Shown piece after piece: positions 45,329-56,745 of a stretch of DNA of 64,000 nucleotides (positions within the stretch are counted from its first letter, which is position 1; each line of letters starts with the position of its first letter). The stretch is from NCBI RefSeq assembly GCF_036057275.1, contig NZ_CP107945.1:620001-684000 (forward strand), given 5' to 3'. The position numbers were made by a program, and so were the translations under genes. Below the pieces are notes generated by a model. That model was not told where the DNA came from. It made no database searches and worked only from the letters and a program-made list of their open reading frames with translations. Source of the DNA: Streptomyces sp. NBC_00390 (lineage in GTDB: Bacteria; Actinomycetota; Actinomycetes; Streptomycetales; Streptomycetaceae).

Positions 45329-46276
45329 CTACTTGGGCGCTCCGACCGGCTTGCCCTCCGGCGAGACCGCGAACCAAGTACCGCCGACACCCTGGCCGTT
45401 GGTGTCACCGGGCTTCTTGTCGCCGGCGAAGGTGTAGATCGGCCAGCAGTCGATGGTCTGCTGCTTGATTCCGTCCGGACGGTCGAAGGTGACGAAGCCC
45501 TTCTTCAGGATTCCTTCGGTGTCGTTCTTGTCGACGGGCTCGACCACCGGCCACTTGTCGAGGCACGCGCCGGTGCACGCCGTCTTCATCGGCCAGGCGG
45601 AGTCCTTCGTGAAGCGGTAGACCGTCATGCCGTTCTTGTCGACGACGACCTCGCCGAGCTTGGGGTCGTTGCGCACGGACAGACCCGCGAGGTCGGCCTG
45701 CTCGGCACCCTCGCCGCCGCCTGCTCCGGGGGCGGCCTTCTTGCCGTCGGGAGCCGCCGCGTACCACGTGCCGCCCACACCCTGGCCCTTGACGTCACCG
45801 GGCTTGGTGTCCTTGGCATAGCGGTACATCGGCCAGCCGTCGATGGTGAGCTGCTTGGTGCCGTCCGCCCGGGTCACCTGACCGATCAGGGAGTCGTCGA
45901 CGCCCGGCGCCGGGGAGGCGCCGCCGGCGGCCACGACGGGCCATGCCTTTGCACAGTCACCTTCGCAGTTCGACTTCGGCGGCTCGGCGGTGTCTTTGTC
46001 GAACCGGTAGAGGGTGAAGCCCGCACTGTCGGTGACGACCTTGCCGAGGTCCTTGCTCTCCCAGACCGCGAGCTGACCGGCGGGCTTGGCGCCGGCCGCC
46101 TCCCCGCCGGCGTCGGCGCCGTACCCTCCGGAGCCGTAGCCGGCATCCGCGGGCTGGGCGGCACCGACTGCCTGACCGTTGGGAGTCTCGTTTCCCTTTT
46201 CCTGACCGCACGCCGTCGTCAGCGAGAGTACGGCCGCCGCAGTCACCGCGAGTGAGGCGTTGCGCCAGGTGTTCAT
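45329..46276 (-). CDS. SCO0930-type repeat lipoprotein
   Basis: This 315-residue lipoprotein has a signal ending in the lipobox LTTAC (Cys at about 23). A Gly/Ala-rich linker follows, and then repeated secreted modules (PF03640-like): VVTDSAGFTLYRFDKDTAEP, ending CEGDCAKAWPVV, then QLTIDGWPMYRYAKDTKPGD with VKGQGVGGTWYAA. The second pair repeats this with GMTVYRFTKDSAWP, CTGACLDKWPVV, QQTIDCWPIYTFAGDKKPGD and NGQGVGGTWFAV. Function is unknown; related repeats occur in surface lipoproteins with haem or redox links. ATG 46276 has GGGAG 5 bp upstream. Confidence 0.85.
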   Translation of the reverse strand: MNTWRNASLAVTAAAVLSLTTACGQEKGNETPNGQAVGAAQPADAGYGSGGYGADAGGEAAGAKPAGQLAVWESKDLGKVVTDSAGFTLYRFDKDTAEPPKSNCEGDCAKAWPVVAAGGASPAPGVDDSLIGQVTRADGTKQLTIDGWPMYRYAKDTKPGDVKGQGVGGTWYAAAPDGKKAAPGAGGGEGAEQADLAGLSVRNDPKLGEVVVDKNGMTVYRFTKDSAWPMKTACTGACLDKWPVVEPVDKNDTEGILKKGFVTFDRPDGIKQQTIDCWPIYTFAGDKKPGDTNGQGVGGTWFAVSPEGKPVGAPK

Positions 46277-46488
46277 GTCCACTCCCGTTAGTTTTCGAAC
46301 CCGTCCCGGCGCCAGGGTGCGCCGTTCATGGCCTTAGGTACGGACGCCGGGACGACTTGTGTTCAACGCGCCGGGAAAAATCTTTGACGGTGACCCGGGC
46401 CGCAGCCGCGAAGGGGCGAAATCCGGCTCTCACCCTCGCAATTCGCCCCAGGCGGAATGGCCGGATCTCAACTGCCCCAGGAGACATA

Positions 46489-47451
46489 TCAGTCGCGGCG
46501 TGCGAAGCGGTCGAGCGCGCCGGTCACCTGCGCCCGCATCGCCTCGTTGCCCTTGTGCCCCGCGTCCTGCATGACCACCAGTTCCGCGTCCGTCCAGACA
46601 CGGGTCAGTTCCCAGGCGGTGCCGAGCGGCCCGCTGAGATCGAGCCGGCCGTGGAAGAGCACACCCTCGATCCCCTTCAGCCGTCGTGCGTCGCGCAGCA
46701 GCGCACCCTCCTCGAGCCAGGCACCGTGGGCGAAATAGCGGGACGCGATCCGCACCATGGCGAGCCGAGCGTCGTCGGGCCGGCCGCTGTACGGATCGGG
46801 CGCGCCGTGCGGTTCCAGGGAGAGTACGGCGTCCTCCCAGCGGCACCAGTCGGCCGCCGCCCTCGCCCGCACGGCAGGATCGGGGTGCTCCATCAGGCGC
46901 GCGTACGCGGCCACGAGGTCGCCGTCCCGCTCGGCCTCGGGTACGCCGTCCCGGAACCGGTCCCATTGCTCGGGGAAGAAGCGGGCGACACCCCTGTAGA
47001 GCCAGTCGATCTCCGAGCGCCTGGTCATGGTGACGCCGTTGATGACGATCCCGGACACCCGGTCCGGGTACTGCTCGGCGTAGGCGAGGATCAGGGTGGA
47101 GCCCCACGACCCGCCGAACAGCAGCCAGCGCTCGATGCCGAGGTGTTGGCGCAGACGTTCCATGTCCGCGATCAGGTGGCCGGTGGTGTTGTGCCGCATG
47201 TCCGTGGCCGGGTCGCTCGCGTGCGGCGTGCTGCGTCCGCAGCCGCGCTGGTCGAACAGGACGACCCGATAGCGCTCCGGATCGAAATAGCGCCGCATGC
47301 CGGGTACGCAGCCCGAGCCCGGACCGCCGTGGACGACGAGGGCCGGCTTGCCTCCGGGGTTCGCGCACACCTCCCAGTGGACGCGGTTGCCGTCCCCGAC
47401 GTCGAGCATTCCCTGCTCGTACGGCTCGATCGGCGGATACAGCTCTGCCAT
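46489..47451 (-). CDS. pip: Prolyl aminopeptidase
   Basis: A 320-residue alpha/beta hydrolase that removes N-terminal proline. It shows the family start YPPIEPYEQGMLDVGDG, the oxyanion loop VVHGGPGSGC near residue 42, VVLFDQRGCGRSTPHA, the nucleophile elbow LFGGSWGSTLILAYAEQYP (Ser near 113), ISRYF-like SRYFAHGAWL, and the late HGRLDLSGP (Asp) and QDAGHKG (His). Its start is divergent to a MarR regulator 47 bp away, with a palindrome between them, suggesting specific control. Confidence 0.94.
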   Translation of the reverse strand: MAELYPPIEPYEQGMLDVGDGNRVHWEVCANPGGKPALVVHGGPGSGCVPGMRRYFDPERYRVVLFDQRGCGRSTPHASDPATDMRHNTTGHLIADMERLRQHLGIERWLLFGGSWGSTLILAYAEQYPDRVSGIVINGVTMTRRSEIDWLYRGVARFFPEQWDRFRDGVPEAERDGDLVAAYARLMEHPDPAVRARAAADWCRWEDAVLSLEPHGAPDPYSGRPDDARLAMVRIASRYFAHGAWLEEGALLRDARRLKGIEGVLFHGRLDLSGPLGTAWELTRVWTDAELVVMQDAGHKGNEAMRAQVTGALDRFARRD

Positions 47452-47475
47452 GGCGACACCCCTCCGAAGAGATAC

Positions 47476-47487
47476 AACAGCGCTGTT
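47476..47487. promoter_or_regulatory. Palindromic operator between pip and marR
   Basis: AACAGCGCTGTT is a perfect 12-bp palindrome midway between the divergent starts (24 bp from pip, 11 bp from the regulator). TACAACAGCGCTGTTACATT also contains a possible -10 for the regulator, so binding would block both promoters. MarR proteins bind such sites. Confidence 0.65.
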
Positions 47488-47498
47488 ACATTAGCTCC

Positions 47499-47993
47499 AT
47501 GGACTCCCCCGCCGCCGGGCCCGAACTGCTCGGCACCCGGCTGCGCCTGCTGCTCGGGCTCCTGGAAGCGGATGTCGCCGCCGTCTACAGCGACCTCGGC
47601 CTGGACGGAGTGCGCCCCCGTTACACGCCGGTGCTGCGCATGCTGGCCGCCCGTGGCCCCAGCACCATCCAGGAGGTGGCCGCGGCAATCGGCGTGACCC
47701 ACTCCGCGGCCAGCCAGACTGTGGCCCAACTGGTCAGGGAAGGGCTGGCCGTGGTCGGCCCCGGTGAGGACGGGCGGCGGCGCATCGCGGCACTGACCCC
47801 GAGGGCCGAGTCCCTGCTGCCGGCGCTGGACGCCGAGTGGGAGGCGACCGCGGCGGCGGCCACCGCCTTCGAGGCCGAGCTGTCCCACCCGCTGAGCGAG
47901 CTGATCGGCGAGGCGCTCGAAGCCCTGCGGCGGCGGCCCATGCGCGCGCGGATCGCCGACGCGGCCCCCCATCTCATCCCCGGCCGGGAATGA
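47499..47993 (+). CDS. MarR family transcriptional regulator
   Basis: A 164-residue MarR-type winged helix: helical start (LLGTRLRLLLGLLEADVAAV), then PVLRMLAARGPSTIQEVAAA, the recognition segment IGVTHSAASQTVAQLVREGL and the wing VVGPGEDGRRRIAALT. The C-terminal helices give dimerisation. No ribosome site precedes ATG 47499, and the predicted -10 is only ~10 bp upstream, so the message may be leaderless. It probably represses itself and pip. Confidence 0.85.
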   Translation: MDSPAAGPELLGTRLRLLLGLLEADVAAVYSDLGLDGVRPRYTPVLRMLAARGPSTIQEVAAAIGVTHSAASQTVAQLVREGLAVVGPGEDGRRRIAALTPRAESLLPALDAEWEATAAAATAFEAELSHPLSELIGEALEALRRRPMRARIADAAPHLIPGRE

Positions 47994-48163
47994 CGCGGCG
48001 GCACGGGCTTCATTGGGCCAGCAGAGGGACCGCTATACCCCGAATGCCCGACACGGATCGCGGACGGTTCGTCCCGCTTTTAGCGTTTCCGTGATCGAGG
48101 TGCACTGTCCGCCCGTTGTGGAACCGTTCCGCAAATGCTCCTCGGAGACCCGGAGGATTGACC

Positions 48164-48679
48164 ATGCGCGCGATACGTGCCGCATCCGCCGCTCTGCTGG
48201 GAGTGGCCGCTCTCGCCCTGACCGCTCCCACCGCCCTCGCTGCCACCAGTATCAACACCACTCCCTACGACTTCCGAGTCACCCCTTCGACCGTCGCCCC
48301 CGGCGGACGCGTCACGCTGACCGCCGGGGGCTGCCCCAGCACGACCACGGTCACCTCCGGGGTGTTCGACACCGTCACGATCCCCCAGAACGGGTCGACC
48401 GCGGCCACCGTCGACCTCAACGCCAGGCCCGGCTCCGTGTATTCGGTGCAGTTCAACTGCATCGGCCGTATCGGCACCATCGACCTCACGATTCGTGGCG
48501 GCACCACCACTCCGACCACAGGCTCCACCGTGGCTCCCCAGGGCGTCCGCGGCGGACTCGGCGGCAGCATGGACGGTCTGAACACCGGCGAGATCATTGC
48601 CGGCGCCGCGCTCGTCGTCGCGGCGACGACCGCGACCGTCGTCGTGATCCGCCGGCGTTCCTCGACCCGCCAGCACTGA
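48164..48679 (+). CDS. Secreted protein with GGLGGS and C-terminal membrane anchor (shorter paralogue)
   Basis: This 171-residue precursor starts at ATG 48164 (GGAGG upstream). It has a signal peptide (RAASAALLGVAALALTAPTA, cut after ALA) and a beta-rich domain with FRVTPSTVAPGGRVTLTAGG followed by cysteine, plus a second cysteine in VQFNC. A Thr/Ser linker is next. GGLGGS lies at 130-135, exactly 36 residues before the C-terminus, followed by a hydrophobic helix (IIAGAALVVAATTATVVVI) and RRRSSTRQH. The layout matches a cell-wall sorting signal without LPXTG. It shares the domain and tail with the protein at 48752-49885, and is convergent with it across a strong terminator. A class F sortase lies nearby. 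Confidence 0.72.
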   Translation: MRAIRAASAALLGVAALALTAPTALAATSINTTPYDFRVTPSTVAPGGRVTLTAGGCPSTTTVTSGVFDTVTIPQNGSTAATVDLNARPGSVYSVQFNCIGRIGTIDLTIRGGTTTPTTGSTVAPQGVRGGLGGSMDGLNTGEIIAGAALVVAATTATVVVIRRRSSTRQH

Positions 48680-48685
48680 ACCCGT

Positions 48686-48723
48686 AAGTAGCCCCGAATC
48701 CTCTTGAGGATTCGGGGCTACTT
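48686..48723. terminator. Strong bidirectional terminator
   Basis: AAGTAGCCCCGAATCCTC (48686-48703) is perfectly complementary to 48706-48723, giving an 18-bp stem with a 2-nt loop. It lies 7 bp after one stop and 29 bp after the other of two convergent genes. Confidence 0.9.
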
Positions 48724-48751
48724 GCGGTTGACCGACCGGGGGTTCGACCGG

Positions 48752-49885
48752 TCAGCCCTGTCCGCCGATCCGACGGCGACGAACGATGAACAGGCTGCCG
48801 CCGACGGCCGCCGTGGCGACCAGACCGGCGCCCACCCCCATCTCCGCGGAGCTGGGGCCGATCGAACCGCCGAGACCGCCCTGCGCGCCCCGGCCGCGGA
48901 GGACGGTGAACTGCGCGGAGGCAACAGCCGGGCTGCCGTCGCAACGGACGGTCAGGTTGTAGCGCCCGGGCGTGGCGTTGTCCCTGACCCGGGCAAAGGC
49001 AACCGCACGACCGTCCCGCAGGTCGCGGTCGTCGAACTCACCGCGCACGCCGAGGTTTCCGCGGTCGTCGAAGTTGCCCCGGTTGCCCAGGTTCCCGCGG
49101 TCGTCGAAATTGCCCCGGTCATCCCTGCGGTCATTGAAGTCACCGCGGTTGCCCAGATTCCCACGGTCGTTGAAGTCACCGCGGTTGCCCAGATTCCCAC
49201 GGTCGTTGAAGTCACCGCGGTTGCCCAGATTCCCGCGGTCGTTGAAGTCACCGCGGTTGCCCAGATTCCCGCGGTCGTTGAAGTCACCGCGGTTGCCCAG
49301 ATTCCCGCGGTCGTTGAAGTCACCGCGGTTGCCGAGATTCCCGCGGTCGTTGAAGTCACCGCGGTCACCTCCGCGGTCGTTGAAGTCACCGCGGTTGCCC
49401 AGATTCCCACGGTCGTTGAAGTTCCCGCGGTCACCTCCGCGGTCATTGAAGTTCCCGCGGTTGTTGAAGTTCCCACGGGGGTCGAGCCCGCGATCGCCGA
49501 GAATTCCGCGGTCGTCGAGGATCACCCCGCCGTCGTCCACGATCCCGGCGTCGTTGAAGCTTCCGCGGTCGGCGAGGTTACCGCGGCCCTTGGAGTCGCT
49601 GCGGCTGCCCAGGTTCCCGCGGTTGACGAGGTTCCCCAGGCCGTCCCGGACGTCGAAGTCCCTGGAGAGGTGAGCGTCCGGGAAAGCGTTCGACCTGACC
49701 GTGCCACCCCGCTCGCAGCCGTCGACGGAGATGGTGAGGATGCCGCCCTGGTGGACGGAAGATGGACTGACTCGGACATTTCTGGGGCCGCCGCTGGGAC
49801 TACCGCCCGCGGCGGCCAGCGGGGCGCAGAGCCCGACTGCCGCGAAGGCGGTCGCGGTCGCCGCGACAGCGCGATAGGCACGCAT
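48752..49885 (-). CDS. Secreted repeat protein with GGLGGS and C-terminal membrane anchor
   Basis: This 377-residue precursor has a signal peptide (YRAVAATATAFAAVGLCAPL, about residues 3-25) and an N-terminal domain with VRVSPSSVHQGGILTISVDG and a cysteine, like the neighbour at 48164. A long hydrophilic insert of ~200 residues follows, built from RGNLGNRGDFND repeats plus degenerate ends. The domain then resumes (RDNATPGRYNLTVRCDGSP) and GGLGGS is at 336-341, again 36 residues before the end. A hydrophobic helix and RRRRIGGQG tail close it. ATG 49885 has AGGAGG upstream. The repeat is rich in Gly, Arg, Asn and Asp, with no hydrophobic core, and so probably extended or disordered. The start is divergent from the class F sortase. 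Confidence 0.75.
   Translation of the reverse strand: MRAYRAVAATATAFAAVGLCAPLAAAGGSPSGGPRNVRVSPSSVHQGGILTISVDGCERGGTVRSNAFPDAHLSRDFDVRDGLGNLVNRGNLGSRSDSKGRGNLADRGSFNDAGIVDDGGVILDDRGILGDRGLDPRGNFNNRGNFNDRGGDRGNFNDRGNLGNRGDFNDRGGDRGDFNDRGNLGNRGDFNDRGNLGNRGDFNDRGNLGNRGDFNDRGNLGNRGDFNDRGNLGNRGDFNDRGNLGNRGDFNDRRDDRGNFDDRGNLGNRGNFDDRGNLGVRGEFDDRDLRDGRAVAFARVRDNATPGRYNLTVRCDGSPAVASAQFTVLRGRGAQGGLGGSIGPSSAEMGVGAGLVATAAVGGSLFIVRRRRIGGQG
49141..49356. repeat. Tandem 36-bp repeat (six near-identical copies)
   Basis: Six consecutive 36-bp units of the type CACCGCGGTTGCCCAGATTC... occur at 49141, 49177, 49213, 49249, 49285 and 49321, differing at one to three positions. They encode the 12-residue repeat in the protein at 48752-49885. 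More diverged units extend on both sides (about 49060-49480). Confidence 0.92.
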
Positions 49886-50182
49886 CGTTCAACCTCCTGG
49901 AAGACGCCCCAAAGCCGGGCTCCGGGAAATTCGACGAGTACGCCTTCCATAACGAACACTCACTGGGGGGCTGACCGGCCGCATTTCGGCGTTGGTCCGC
50001 CCTGGTGAGGCGACACGCCGAGCGATCTGGTGGAGTCGCAGGTCACAGACCGTCAGAACTTTTTATCTTCCGATTACCCGGATGGATCACCCCGAGTGGC
50101 CCCCGCCACCCGTTCGCCGTTCCCTCCTCGCAGCCTTTGCAGCATGCGCTTAGCGTGCCTACAGGCGTACGAAGGGAGAACC
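49886..50182. promoter_or_regulatory. Divergent promoter region between the repeat protein and sortase genes
   Basis: 297 bp without a gene between two divergent starts, so both promoters should be here. An AT-rich patch GAACTTTTTATC near 50056 and TCCATAACGAAC near 49945 are candidate promoter elements. No convincing operator palindrome is seen. Confidence 0.4.
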
Positions 50183-50848
50183 ATGCGCCACCACACAGGC
50201 GATTCGGAGTCGAGGAGGCGCTCGCCCTGGGGCGTCCTGGCTCTCGTCATGCTCAGCGGAATCGCTCTGATGAAGAACGGAGTGGACGTCGCGCTCGGCC
50301 CGCCGCAGCCGGCCCACGCCGCCACCCTGAACGGCCGTTTCCAGGGGGAAACGTTTCTGCCCGTACCGCTGGAGCCGCTGCCGTACGCCCCCGCGGCGCG
50401 CGTGCGGATCCCGGCGCTCAAGGTTGACGCTCCGGTCATGGATGTCGGTCTGGACCAGGACGGCTGGGTTGGTGCCCCGCCGCCGGAGGAACCCAACCTC
50501 GCGGGCTGGTACCAGAACGGGATCTCGCCCGGACAGCGCGGCACCGCCGTGATCGTGGGGCATGTCGACAACCAGACGGGTCCTGCCGTCTTCTACGGGC
50601 TCGGTGCACTCCAGCGCGGCCAGCAGATCGAGGTGTCCCGGTCCGACGGGCGCGTGGCCGTCTTCGAGATCTACGGCATCGAGGTGTTCTCCAAGAACGA
50701 CTTCCCGGGGGCCCGGGTGTACGGCGACACGGGCCAGCCCGAACTGCGGGTCATCACCTGCGGCGGCGGCTATTCGCAGACGGACGGCTACGACGGCAAC
50801 GTCGTCGTCTTCGCACGGATGGTCAGAGCCGTCACATCCTCGCCCTGA
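50183..50848 (+). CDS. Class F sortase
   Basis: A 221-residue actinobacterial sortase: an N-terminal membrane anchor at ~15-37 (WGVLALVMLSGIALMKNGVD), then a long linker and the catalytic beta-barrel (ARVRIPALKVDAPVMDVGLD to the end). The catalytic His is in TAVIVGHVDNQTGPAVF near 127 and the Cys in LRVITCGGGYSQTDGYDGNV near 193 (TCGG). The catalytic Arg cannot be placed with certainty. Class F sortases are anchored enzymes whose natural sorting motif is mostly unclear. It lies next to two secreted proteins with GGLGGS/anchor tails, and is divergent from one. ATG 50183 has AAGGGAG upstream. Confidence 0.85.
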   Translation: MRHHTGDSESRRRSPWGVLALVMLSGIALMKNGVDVALGPPQPAHAATLNGRFQGETFLPVPLEPLPYAPAARVRIPALKVDAPVMDVGLDQDGWVGAPPPEEPNLAGWYQNGISPGQRGTAVIVGHVDNQTGPAVFYGLGALQRGQQIEVSRSDGRVAVFEIYGIEVFSKNDFPGARVYGDTGQPELRVITCGGGYSQTDGYDGNVVVFARMVRAVTSSP

Positions 50849-50871
50849 TCCCCTGTCCCTGATCCCCCTTC

Positions 50872-50906
50872 GCCCCTGCCCCTGCCCCTGCCCCTGCCCC
50901 TGCCCC
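50872..50906. repeat. GCCCCT hexamer tandem repeat
   Basis: Nearly six copies of GCCCCT in a row lie between the sortase and the polysaccharide deacetylase genes, which converge. It is noncoding for both. Such repeats can vary in copy number; no function is evident. Confidence 0.75.
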
Positions 50907-50970
50907 ACGGTCCCTTCGCGGCTCCCGGGCCACCGCGTCCGGCGCTCGGTCCCAGCGCCGGACGCCGCGT

Positions 50971-51858
50971 TCAGCGACGCGGCACGGTGATCCGGTATCC
51001 GTCGTGCAGCAGCTCGGGCAGATACCTGCGCAGTGCTGCGACGCTCTGCGACCGCTCGCCGCCGGCGTCGTGCGAGAGCACGATCACGCCCGGCGCGGCG
51101 CCGTCCAGTACCCGTCGCACGATGGCCGCGGTCCCGGGCTCCGTCCAGTCGTGGCTGTCCACCGTCCAGCCGAGCGGCTCCATGCCGAGCTCGGCGCCGA
51201 TTTCGAAGGACAGTCTGTTCCAGGCGCCGTAGGGAGCCCGGTACCACAGCGGCGCCTCCCCCAGCGTCCTCTCGACCACCTCGCTGGTGCGGCCCAGCTC
51301 CCTGCGGATCCGGGACGGCGGAAGGTCGGGGATCCGCGGATGCGACCACGAGTGGTTGCCCACCACATGCCCGTCGTCGGCCATCTCGCGCAGCAGATCG
51401 CGGTTGTTGGTGGCCATCTCACCGCACACGAAGAACATCGCCTGCACTGCGTGCTTGCGCAGTGTCTTCAGGATCGCGGGCGTGTAGCGCGGATCGGGCC
51501 CGTCGTCGAAGGTGAGCACCAGGGCCCGTCCGACATCCGCCACCTTCAGGAACGGCGATGTGCGCACGGGCGGTGCCGGGCGGCGCAGCACGGGCGCGGC
51601 ATACCCCGCCATGGGCTGGAGACGGTAGGCGGAGGCCTTGCGAGGGCGGGCCCCGGCCTGCGGCAGGCCGTGCGGTGGCCCCGCTGCCACGGTCGGCCCC
51701 GCCGCCGGCGCCGCGGTCGGGGCCGGGGTCGGGACCGGCTTCTTTCCCGGCCTTCGCACCTGCTCGGAGGCAATGAGTCCGACAGTGGCGACGGCGCCCA
51801 GACATGCGGCCGTACGGAGCACCGAGCGACGGCCGGGAGTCGGTTGATCCTTTTTCAT
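50971..51858 (-). CDS. Secreted polysaccharide deacetylase (NodB/CE4)
   Basis: A 295-residue protein with a twin-arginine-like N-terminus (GRRSVLRTAACLGAVATVGL) and a Pro/Ala-rich linker. Its NodB homology domain covers about 105-295: ALVLTFDDGPDPRYTPAIL (motif 1), GNHSWSHPRIPDLP (motif 2, HSxSHP metal site), YRAPYGAWN (motif 3), GWTVDSHDWTEPG (motif 4) and VIVLSHDAGGERSQS (motif 5, catalytic His). All five catalytic motifs are present. It should deacetylate GlcNAc- or MurNAc-containing polymers or chitin outside the cell. ATG 51858 (MKKDQPTPG) was used. Confidence 0.9.
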   Translation of the reverse strand: MKKDQPTPGRRSVLRTAACLGAVATVGLIASEQVRRPGKKPVPTPAPTAAPAAGPTVAAGPPHGLPQAGARPRKASAYRLQPMAGYAAPVLRRPAPPVRTSPFLKVADVGRALVLTFDDGPDPRYTPAILKTLRKHAVQAMFFVCGEMATNNRDLLREMADDGHVVGNHSWSHPRIPDLPPSRIRRELGRTSEVVERTLGEAPLWYRAPYGAWNRLSFEIGAELGMEPLGWTVDSHDWTEPGTAAIVRRVLDGAAPGVIVLSHDAGGERSQSVAALRRYLPELLHDGYRITVPRR

Positions 51859-52021
51859 GGCCAACTGCTCGCATGATGAGCGCCGCGCATCGCACAGCGA
51901 CACCGGATGCGCCGGCGAAACCACCCGATGGGAGCAGTGCTGCGCGAAGCACCTGGTGGCGCTGCGTACATCGGATGCGTACCGGAGATACGTCAGCTGC
52001 GACAGGCAGCTCCTGCGCGGC

Positions 52022-55333
<3,312 letters not shown>

Positions 55334-55393
55334 GATCTGCACTCTAAGGAGACCCCCGGCGGACCGCCTGTCGGAGCCGATAGCCTCGTTCGT

Positions 55394-55855
55394 GTGAACG
55401 AGCACGCGCCTCACCGTTTCGAACGCGGTACGGACGGCCCCAAGGTGATCGTCGTCGGCGTCGACGGATCCGACTCCTCGCTGCGGGCCGCGGCGTATGC
55501 GGGAGGGCTGGCGCGGCGGCAGAACGCGCTGCTGGCCATCGTCTACGTGCAGCCGGTGCTGCCCGCGGGCGCCGCGCTCGGGGCGCCGGTGGCGGACACG
55601 ACCGGGGAGATCGCCGAGAGCCTGGTGGCGGAGATCCGGTCGGCGGCGGAAAGGGTGAAGGGCATCTGGGACGTCCGCTGGGAGTTCCACACCTTCCACG
55701 GTGACCCGTTCAGCGGTCTGGTCACCGCGGCCGACCGGCTGGAGGCGGACGCCGTGGTGGTCGGGGCCTCACAGTCGGCGGGGCACCGGATCGTCGGTTC
55801 GGTCGCCGTACGGCTGGTGAAGGCCGGCCGCTGGCCGGTGACCGTCGTTCCTTAG
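55394..55855 (+). CDS. Universal stress protein
   Basis: A 153-residue single-domain Usp[21 protein letters not shown] at the start, the mid strand [12 protein letters not shown], and the ATP-binding signature [20 protein letters not shown] (G-2x-G-9x-G/S near residue 122) with WPVTVVP at the end. The GTG at 55394 is 60 bp from the divergent lysX. No partner is evident. Confidence 0.88.
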   Translation: MNEHAPHRFERGTDGPKVIVVGVDGSDSSLRAAAYAGGLARRQNALLAIVYVQPVLPAGAALGAPVADTTGEIAESLVAEIRSAAERVKGIWDVRWEFHTFHGDPFSGLVTAADRLEADAVVVGASQSAGHRIVGSVAVRLVKAGRWPVTVVP

Positions 55856-56042
55856 CAGGGCCGGTCACCGGAGCGGACCTGTGCGTTCCGTTCGGCCGCC
55901 GGTCCGGCCGACCGTTCACCGCACCATTCACCGCTCCGTACGACCGTTCGCCGAAGACCGCTGTACGCCGCCTGTCCCCGGGCGCCGGGATGCGTTCGGA
56001 TACGCCACGTGGCAGCGACCTCTGCGGGAAAGGGTGTTGGCA

Positions 56043-56585
56043 ATGGCGACGGCGACCGCGACGACCGACGAGCGGGCCCTGGTGGAGCTGCAGCGTGAGC
56101 ACGGCCCCGCCCTGATGAACTTTCTGCAGGGGCTGACCTACGGCGACCAGCAGCGTGCCGAGGACCTGCTGCAGGAGACCTTCGTCAAGGCCTGGCAGCA
56201 CCCCGAGGCGTTCGACGCCCCCTACGAGTCGATGCGGCCCTGGCTGTTCACCGTCGGCCGCCGGCTCGCGATCGACGCCCGCCGCTCGCGCATGGCCCGC
56301 CCCACGGAGATCGGTGACGGGGTGCTCGCCACCACGGCCGACCCCTGCGACCCCACCGAGAGCGCCGTCGCCGTGCTCGATGTGCGCGCCGCCGTGGAGT
56401 CGCTCAGCCCCGAGCACCGCGCCGTGCTGGTGCAGATCTACTTCCACGGGCTGAGCGTGAACGAGGCCGCGCAGGCGCTCGGGATACCACCGGGCACCGT
56501 CAAGTCGCGGTCGCACTACGCCCTTCGCGCACTTGCCCGCGGACTGCCCGGCTACAGCCGGGCGCGCCGTCCCGTGCGCCACTGA
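56043..56585 (+). CDS. ECF-type RNA polymerase sigma factor
   Basis: A 180-residue sigma-70 family factor. Region 2 is DQQRAEDLLQETFVKAWQHP (DLLQETFVKAW core) with WLFTVGRRLAIDARRSR. Region 4 is SLSPEHRAVLVQIYFHGLSV, NEAAQALGIPPGTVKSRSHY. This pattern is common in SigK/SigL-like ECFs that have a zinc-binding anti-sigma partner. No anti-sigma gene directly follows; one encoded at 62187-62867 is a candidate. The start could be 56043 (GGGAAAGGG upstream) or an in-frame GTG 9 bp earlier. Confidence 0.88.
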   Translation: MATATATTDERALVELQREHGPALMNFLQGLTYGDQQRAEDLLQETFVKAWQHPEAFDAPYESMRPWLFTVGRRLAIDARRSRMARPTEIGDGVLATTADPCDPTESAVAVLDVRAAVESLSPEHRAVLVQIYFHGLSVNEAAQALGIPPGTVKSRSHYALRALARGLPGYSRARRPVRH

Positions 56586-56745
56586 CGCACCGCCGGGCGA
56601 CCTGTCCCTCTAGGGCCCCGCACCGGACGTGGCGATATGCGAAACGTCACGTTCAAGTTGAGAAAAGAAGGGCCCCCAGCCGTGTCAGTCGGTACAGGCT
56701 CGTGGTCGAGGCGCGGACGAAGCGGACGAACGTGTAGGGGAGAGG

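Noticed and set aside
49060..49480. Possible CRISPR array
   Set aside because: Direct repeats are contiguous 36-bp units with no unique spacers, and they encode an in-frame protein repeat. No cas genes are present.
48704..50008. Long plus-strand ORFs (434 and 233 codons) across the repeat gene
   Set aside because: They exist because a 36-bp repeat without stops in one strand keeps other frames open too. They have no ribosome site and oddly repetitive VVEVTAVAQIP sequence; the minus-strand protein has a signal peptide, anchor and ribosome site.
50872..50906. GCCCCT repeats as a regulatory element
   Set aside because: Simple sequence repeat between converging genes with no start nearby; kept only as a repeat.
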